Below, piece after piece: positions 60,234-64,000 of a stretch of 64,000 nucleotides of DNA. Position 1 is the first letter of the stretch, and each line of letters starts with the position of its first letter. The notes beneath the pieces were generated by a model. The model ran no database searches. It was given only the letters and a program-made list of their open reading frames with translations, and was not told where the DNA came from. A program made the position numbers and the translations under genes. Location of the stretch: assembly GCF_001806325.1 (NCBI RefSeq), contig NZ_CP017580.1:1054001-1118000 (forward strand). Reading direction: 5' to 3'. Source of the stretch: Curtobacterium sp. BH-2-1-1. GTDB lineage: Bacteria > Actinomycetota > Actinomycetes > Actinomycetales > Microbacteriaceae.

Positions 60234-61466
60234 TCAGGCGCAACTGAGGTTGGTACCGATGAGGGCCGTCTGGATCCGGGCGGTCGCGGTGCTCGTCGAC
60301 GTCCAGTTCCCGAGGTAGTTCACGCGGACGGTGACGGTGTACACCTGGCCGAGGTTGAGGAGACCGGAGCCGACGACGCGCACGGGCGAGGTCGACTGGG
60401 TGGCGAGCGCGGTCGTCCCGTTCATCACGGAGAACGAGGTCGCGGCCGGCCCGCCGTAGGTGAAGCCGATGTTCACGGAGCCGTCGCCGTTCGGCGTGCA
60501 GGCGAGCGCGGTGGCCTGCGGGACGGTGAGAGCGTCGAACGAGGTGGACGTGACGGTGGTCCGCGACCACGGCCCGGCGACGGCCTCTGCCGGCAGGAGG
60601 AACCCGGCCCCGCCCGCGAGCACGAGGACGGCGGCGGCGCCGCCGAGACGGCGGAACCGACGCGCTCGGCGGTCCGCGCGGCGGCGGGTACGGCGGCTCA
60701 CGACGACGGTGGGGGCGCTGGTGGGGGCCGTGGCGACGCGCGGGACGGAGTCGACCCCCGCCTCCTGGCCGTCACCGGCACCGGCGCTGTCACCCACGCC
60801 GACGCCCACGCCGACACCGCCACCGTCACGGACACGGACGCCGCCAGCGCCACCGTCCGGTCCGCCACCCGCGTCGCGCGACGCGTCGTCGTCCGACGAG
60901 CGCCCCGCCGGACCGACCAGCCGCCGCAGCGATCCGTCGACCGTGCAGAGCGCGAGCACCGCGACCAGACCGAGTGCCAGCATCCCGACCTTGCCCCACT
61001 CCCCCGCGCGGAGCCAGACGATCGGCGCACCGACGAACGGGACCCGCAGGAACGCGACACCGTGGACGGCCGACGGTTCGACGGGCGTGGAGTCCTGCCG
61101 GGGGTTGGCATCGCCCTTCGTGACGATCGTGCCGCGCGGACCGTCCTCGACGTAGCGGTGCATGCGGAGGTGCCCGGGCTGGTCCGGGTCGTCGACGAGC
61201 AGGACCTTGCCCATCCGGACGTCCCCGGCCGACACCGGGCGGGAGACCACGACGTCGCCGGGGGTGAGCCGCGGCTCCATCGATCCGGTCATCACGGTCG
61301 TCGGCTGCCAGCCGATGACGGCGGGAGCAGCCGCCCAGAGCGCGAGCCCGAGCAGGGTCGCGACGATGCCACGGGCGAGCGTGGCCACGACGACGCGCCC
61401 CCAGTCGACGGCGTCACGGAGCGCGTCGTGCGGCGTGGGACCGCCGTGCACTTCGATGCTGACCAT
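60234..61466 (-). CDS. SipW-type signal peptidase I fused to a secreted C-terminal domain
   Basis: A 410-residue protein. The first 180 residues are a signal peptidase I of the ER/SipW type: membrane helix about 30-50, catalytic Ser62 in TGSMEP, His103 in RMHRY in place of the usual Lys, and Asp119 in KGDAN; a second helix is about 160-177. A Gly/Asp-rich linker containing GVGVGVGVG joins a third hydrophobic segment (about 286-303) and a Thr/Ser-rich outer domain of about 105 residues resembling a fibronectin/Ig-like strand domain, ending in Cys. The adjacent TasA-like gene is the probable substrate. Confidence 0.85.
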   Translation of the reverse strand: MVSIEVHGGPTPHDALRDAVDWGRVVVATLARGIVATLLGLALWAAAPAVIGWQPTTVMTGSMEPRLTPGDVVVSRPVSAGDVRMGKVLLVDDPDQPGHLRMHRYVEDGPRGTIVTKGDANPRQDSTPVEPSAVHGVAFLRVPFVGAPIVWLRAGEWGKVGMLALGLVAVLALCTVDGSLRRLVGPAGRSSDDDASRDAGGGPDGGAGGVRVRDGGGVGVGVGVGDSAGAGDGQEAGVDSVPRVATAPTSAPTVVVSRRTRRRADRRARRFRRLGGAAAVLVLAGGAGFLLPAEAVAGPWSRTTVTSTSFDALTVPQATALACTPNGDGSVNIGFTYGGPAATSFSVMNGTTALATQSTSPVRVVGSGLLNLGQVYTVTVRVNYLGNWTSTSTATARIQTALIGTNLSCA

Positions 61467-61583
61467 GACTGCCTTCGACCGGGGGCGCGTTGTCGGACGG
61501 TGACGGACGGGCCCGCATCGGGCTCGGTCCCGGACGTCACGCGGAGGACACGGGAGCGTCGATCACGCTCCCGTGTCGCCGGC

Positions 61584-62183
61584 TCAGCTGTTCTGGGCTT
61601 CCCAGGTGAAGCCGAGGGCCGCGGTGCCGCCCTGCACGGTGTTCGGTGCGGTGCTCGAGACGGTGTAGGTGAAGCGGTAGACGCGCGACTCCGAGCCGCT
61701 GCCGGTCGGGGCCCAGCTGCCGACACCCGTGGCGAAGTTGGTCGAGGCCGTGCCGAAGCCCGCGACGGTACCGCTGTAGAGCGTGCCGTTGGTCGACGCC
61801 GCGGTGAAGCCGGTGCAGGAGCCGAAGCCGCCGCCCGTGCCCTGCTCGACGGTGAGGTTGATGTTCGACGCGAGGGCGTTCGTCGTGGCCGCGTTCGTGC
61901 CGTAGAGCTTCACGGTCGAGGGCAGCGTGCCGGTCGAGGTGACCGTGATGCAGTTCGCACCGGTCGAGCCGGGCTTGAGGCCGGTCGCGTTGAACAGCGC
62001 GGTGTTGTTGTCGTCGTCGGTGAGCGCGACGCTGCCGGCCGTCCAGTTGCTGGTCGGGTTGACCGTGGTGGCCGAGAAGGCCGAGTAGGACGCGGTCGAG
62101 ACGACGACACCCGAGGCCACGAGAGCGGCGGGGATGGCGATCCAGGCGGCGAGACGCGCAGCGCGCGGGGTGACACGGGACAT
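61584..62183 (-). CDS. TasA/camelysin-like secreted protein with SipW-type signal
   Basis: A 199-residue secreted protein. The signal peptide (about residues 9-32) is followed by the SipW-substrate motif STASYSAFSATTVNPTSNW and TAGSVAL, matching the T/S-x-A-x-F-x-(n)-N-x-F/W-x-A-G pattern. The mature part is Gly/Thr/Ser/Asn-rich and beta-prone, with two Cys. Relatives form biofilm fibres (TasA) or are camelysins (M73); no HExxH metal motif is seen, favouring a structural role. GGAGCTCCTG precedes the ATG. It lies 117 bases before the signal peptidase gene on the same strand. Confidence 0.8.
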   Translation of the reverse strand: MSRVTPRAARLAAWIAIPAALVASGVVVSTASYSAFSATTVNPTSNWTAGSVALTDDDNNTALFNATGLKPGSTGANCITVTSTGTLPSTVKLYGTNAATTNALASNINLTVEQGTGGGFGSCTGFTAASTNGTLYSGTVAGFGTASTNFATGVGSWAPTGSGSESRVYRFTYTVSSTAPNTVQGGTAALGFTWEAQNS

Positions 62184-62300
62184 GACGGAGCTCCTGATCC
62201 AAAGGGGCGCCGGGGTTCCGCGGTGGTTGGTCGCGACGGCGCCGTGGTTGCTACGACGATCAAGCTACTTGAGCGCCGTGTGGCTCACAAGGGAAGCTAC

Positions 62301-62338
62301 ACCCCCACAGTTGGGGGTACTTCAATCGGTGAGATACT
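62301..62338. promoter_or_regulatory. Operator/promoter region of the terminal marR
   Basis: ACCCCCA-CAGT-TGGGGGT (62301-62318) is a perfect inverted repeat. TTGGGG (62311-62316) and GATACT (62333-62338) are 16 bases apart and could be a promoter, placing the start point at about the ATG (62345). Similar TACTT(G/C) elements recur at about 62268, 62318 and 62335, possibly binding subsites. Confidence 0.45.
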
Positions 62339-62344
62339 TGTTCA

Positions 62345-62986
62345 ATGAGCAGCACGACGGCATACCCGTGCCGTCCCGCCGATCGCGCAGGCGATCACCC
62401 TCCCGAGAAGAGCCGCCCGATGACGGACACCACCACCGCGCTCGCGCGACCCCTCGACGCCGCGCAGCTCCCCCCTGCCCCCGTGTCGCCGACCGTCAGC
62501 ATCCCCGAGGTCGACCCGGACGGCGACGTCGCGACGCTGATGACGGCGTTCCGCGTGCTGCAGATGCAGCACGCGCGCGTCCTGCACCACGAGAGCTCCA
62601 CCCGCGGGCTGAACGCCACGGACGCCCGGTTCGTGTTCTTCCTCGCGTCCGCCGACGGCGAGGGGATCACGCCGAAGCAGGCCGGCGAGTACCTCGAGCT
62701 CTCCACGGGTGCCATGACGAGCCTGATCGACCGGCTCGAGAAGCGCGACCACATCGAGCGTCGCCCGAACCCCGACGACCGCCGCAGCATCCTCCTCCAC
62801 CTCACCCCGTCCGGGTCCGAGGTGGCGCGCGAGATCGGCGCCGTCTACTCGTCGGCGTTCCGCGAGGTCATCTCCCCCGGCGACCGCGCCGGCCTCGCCG
62901 ACGCCTTCGACCGGCTCGGCGCTGCGCTCGAACGCCACTCGCGATCGGTCTCCGTCGCGGGGACGATCGCCGGCCTGCAGCCGTGA
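62345..62986 (+). CDS. MarR family transcriptional regulator
   Basis: Up to 213 residues. A polar N-terminal extension of about 60 residues precedes the MarR fold: ITPKQAGEYLELSTGAMTSLIDRL (core LSTGAMTSLIDRL) and wing HIERRPNPDDRRSILLHL. The start may be the ATG at 62345, leaderless behind a palindromic promoter, or the ATG at 62420. It is divergent from the TasA-like gene and may control it together with itself (inference). Confidence 0.88.
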   Translation: MSSTTAYPCRPADRAGDHPPEKSRPMTDTTTALARPLDAAQLPPAPVSPTVSIPEVDPDGDVATLMTAFRVLQMQHARVLHHESSTRGLNATDARFVFFLASADGEGITPKQAGEYLELSTGAMTSLIDRLEKRDHIERRPNPDDRRSILLHLTPSGSEVAREIGAVYSSAFREVISPGDRAGLADAFDRLGAALERHSRSVSVAGTIAGLQP

Positions 62987-63022
62987 CGAACGGTGTCGGA
63001 CACCGCGCGTAGCGTTGCCGGC

Positions 63023-63532
63023 ATGACCCCCTCAGAACTCCTCATCGAAGCGTTCTCCCGCGTCCCCGCCACGGTCGAGCGCGCCGTCAGCGGGCTGTCG
63101 GAGGACCAGCTGGCCGCACGTCCGGCCGCCGGTGCGAACACCCTCGCCTGGCTCGCGTGGCACATCGCGCGCGGGCAGGACGCCCAGATCGCGGACCTCG
63201 CGGGCACCGAGCAGGTGTGGACGGCGGACGGCTGGGTGGAGCGGTTCGGACTGCCGTTCCCCGCCGAGGCGCTCGGCTACGGCATGTCGCGGGACGACGT
63301 CGGACGCGTCCGTGCCTCGGCGGACCTGCTGGTCGGCTACCTCCGCGCGGTGCACGACCGCACGGTCGCCTACGTCGGCACGCTCGCGCCGGCGGACTTC
63401 GACCCGGTGGTCGACGACGCGTGGGACCCGCCCGTCACGCGGGGCGCGCGGATCGTCAGCATCCTCGACGACTGCACGCAGCACGCCGGGCAGGCCGGGT
63501 ACGTGCGCGGGTTGCTCTTCTTCAACCGCTGA
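63023..63532 (+). CDS. DinB superfamily protein (DUF664-like)
   Basis: A 169-residue four-helix-bundle protein. WLAWHIARGQDAQI and DDCTQHAGQAGYVRGLL carry the spaced His residues that bind metal in DinB/mycothiol-maleylpyruvate-isomerase-type folds. Relatives are thiol-dependent transferases or stress proteins. The ATG at 63023 is chosen by family length. It ends before two palindromes and a convergent helicase gene. Confidence 0.85.
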   Translation: MTPSELLIEAFSRVPATVERAVSGLSEDQLAARPAAGANTLAWLAWHIARGQDAQIADLAGTEQVWTADGWVERFGLPFPAEALGYGMSRDDVGRVRASADLLVGYLRAVHDRTVAYVGTLAPADFDPVVDDAWDPPVTRGARIVSILDDCTQHAGQAGYVRGLLFFNR

Positions 63533-63543
63533 CGCGGCGCATC

Positions 63544-63567
63544 GTGAGCAGGAATGGTTCTGCTCAC
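63544..63567. repeat. Shortened palindrome of the GGTGAGCAGAA family, copy 3
   Basis: GTGAGCAG (63544-63551) and CTGCTCAC (63560-63567) flank GAATGGTT. Compared with the copies at 42054 and 42227, the central arms are missing, as if deleted. Confidence 0.6.
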
Positions 63568-63575
63568 CATGTGAC

Positions 63576-63617
63576 GGACGGGAGGCGCGGTGCCAGCTGG
63601 CACCGCGCCTCCCGTCC
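63576..63617. repeat. Palindromic repeat, GAGGCGCGG family, copy 6
   Basis: A 42-base perfect loopless palindrome (arms 63576-63596 and 63597-63617) containing GGGAGGCGCGG/CCGCGCCTCCC. It lies between the convergent DinB-like and helicase genes and ends 16 bases before the helicase stop. Confidence 0.75.
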
Positions 63618-63632
63618 TGCGTCCGCTCGCGA

Positions 63633-64000
63633 CTACCGCGCGGCGAGCTCCGCGACGATCCCGTCACCGGGGGCGGCGTCGACGAGGTCCGCCTCGATCT
63701 CCGCGTGCTCGAGGATGCCCTCGATCTTGCGGCGACGGCTGCGCGGGACGATCGTGACGACGGTGCCCTCCTTGCCGGCACGACCCGTGCGGCCCGAGCG
63801 GTGCATGTACGCCTTGTAGTCGTCGGGCGCGTCGGCCTGCACGACGAGCGACACGTCGTCCACGTGGATGCCACGGGCGGCGACGTCGGTCGCGACGAGC
63901 ACGTTCACGCGGCCGCTCGTGAGGAGCTGCAGGTTCCGCTGCCGGCGCGACTGGTTCAGATCGCCGTGGAGCGAGGTCGCGCGGATGCCGGCGTCCTCGA
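63633..64000 (-). CDS. DEAD-box RNA helicase, C-terminal part (runs off the window)
   Basis: About 122 C-terminal codons of a DEAD/DEAH-box helicase; the gene continues past base 64000. Helicase motifs present are LHGDLNQSRRQRNL (motif IV/Q-like), VNVLVATDVAARGIHVD (motif V) and YMHRSGRTGRAG (motif VI). The tail after motif VI is short, about 45 residues, acidic to neutral. It would unwind RNA duplexes in translation or decay. Confidence 0.93.
   Translation of the reverse strand, partial: EDAGIRATSLHGDLNQSRRQRNLQLLTSGRVNVLVATDVAARGIHVDDVSLVVQADAPDDYKAYMHRSGRTGRAGKEGTVVTIVPRSRRRKIEGILEHAEIEADLVDAAPGDGIVAELAAR

Noticed and set aside
60757..60772. A half-match to the GAGGCGCGG palindrome (CGCCTCCTGGCCGTCA) inside the signal peptidase gene
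   Set aside because: Only one arm is present and no complementary partner lies nearby, so it is not counted as a copy.

Overview
The window is 64 kb of high-GC DNA with short intergenic gaps, many GTG starts and frequent 4-base ATGA/GTGA gene overlaps. Lsr2, an Alpha-E protein, a class E sortase and an ABC-F/RecQ/SbcCD gene set point to an actinobacterium, most likely Microbacteriaceae and perhaps Curtobacterium. The genus is an inference from gene content and protein style; no marker gene in the window fixes it.

Bases 1 to about 15,300 look accessory. By eye the GC is lower than further right and genes are more loosely packed. A short + operon (SDR, YCII-like protein, TetR) faces a long - strand catabolic cluster. 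That cluster holds a mandelate-racemase-like enolase-superfamily enzyme, a royal-jelly/SMP-30-type beta-propeller, a quinone-reductase-type MDR enzyme, a pyruvate:quinone oxidase, a small coupled protein and a ketopantoate-reductase-like protein. Mobile DNA follows: a remnant of a glutamate-cysteine-ligase-type gene, an lsr2 paralogue, a duplicated zinc-ribbon protein, two paralogous proteins with a tyrosine-recombinase fold, a helicase-associated-domain protein, and a frameshifted DDE transposase translationally coupled to the second recombinase-like gene. The region ends next to tRNA-Gln(TTG) at 15505-15576, a plausible island border.

From 15.6 kb the DNA looks like core chromosome. In order: MarR, D-Ala-D-Ala carboxypeptidase, VOC protein and ABC-F protein; a four-gene molybdenum-cofactor operon (moeA-moaC-mogA-moaE); divergent MTA/purine nucleoside phosphorylase and a nucleotide-sugar epimerase; a coupled GT2 / DUF2064 / methyltransferase trio; phosphoglucomutase; a DHA2 drug-efflux pump with a TetR-type palindrome upstream; an orphan DNA methyltransferase; an AAA+ ATPase; a lipoate ligase with swapped domain order; an alpha/beta hydrolase; a PiT phosphate permease; SDR/MarR/MFS units; an Alpha-E protein; an M23 peptidase; PlsC; RecQ; a CPBP protease; an EamA permease; sortase E with a small membrane partner; SbcC-SbcD; a SipW-type signal peptidase fused to a secreted domain beside its likely TasA/camelysin-like substrate; a MarR; a DinB-like protein; and the end of a DEAD-box helicase.

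The most unusual signals are: (i) the mobile element pairing two degenerate tyrosine-recombinase homologues with a DDE transposase; (ii) several families of long perfect palindromes dispersed between core genes, one copy of which sits in frame inside the EamA permease gene; (iii) the SipW-fusion/TasA-like pair; (iv) a mandelate-racemase homologue that keeps every catalytic residue except the second lysine. All functional calls rest on motifs and family knowledge read by eye; no database search was run.
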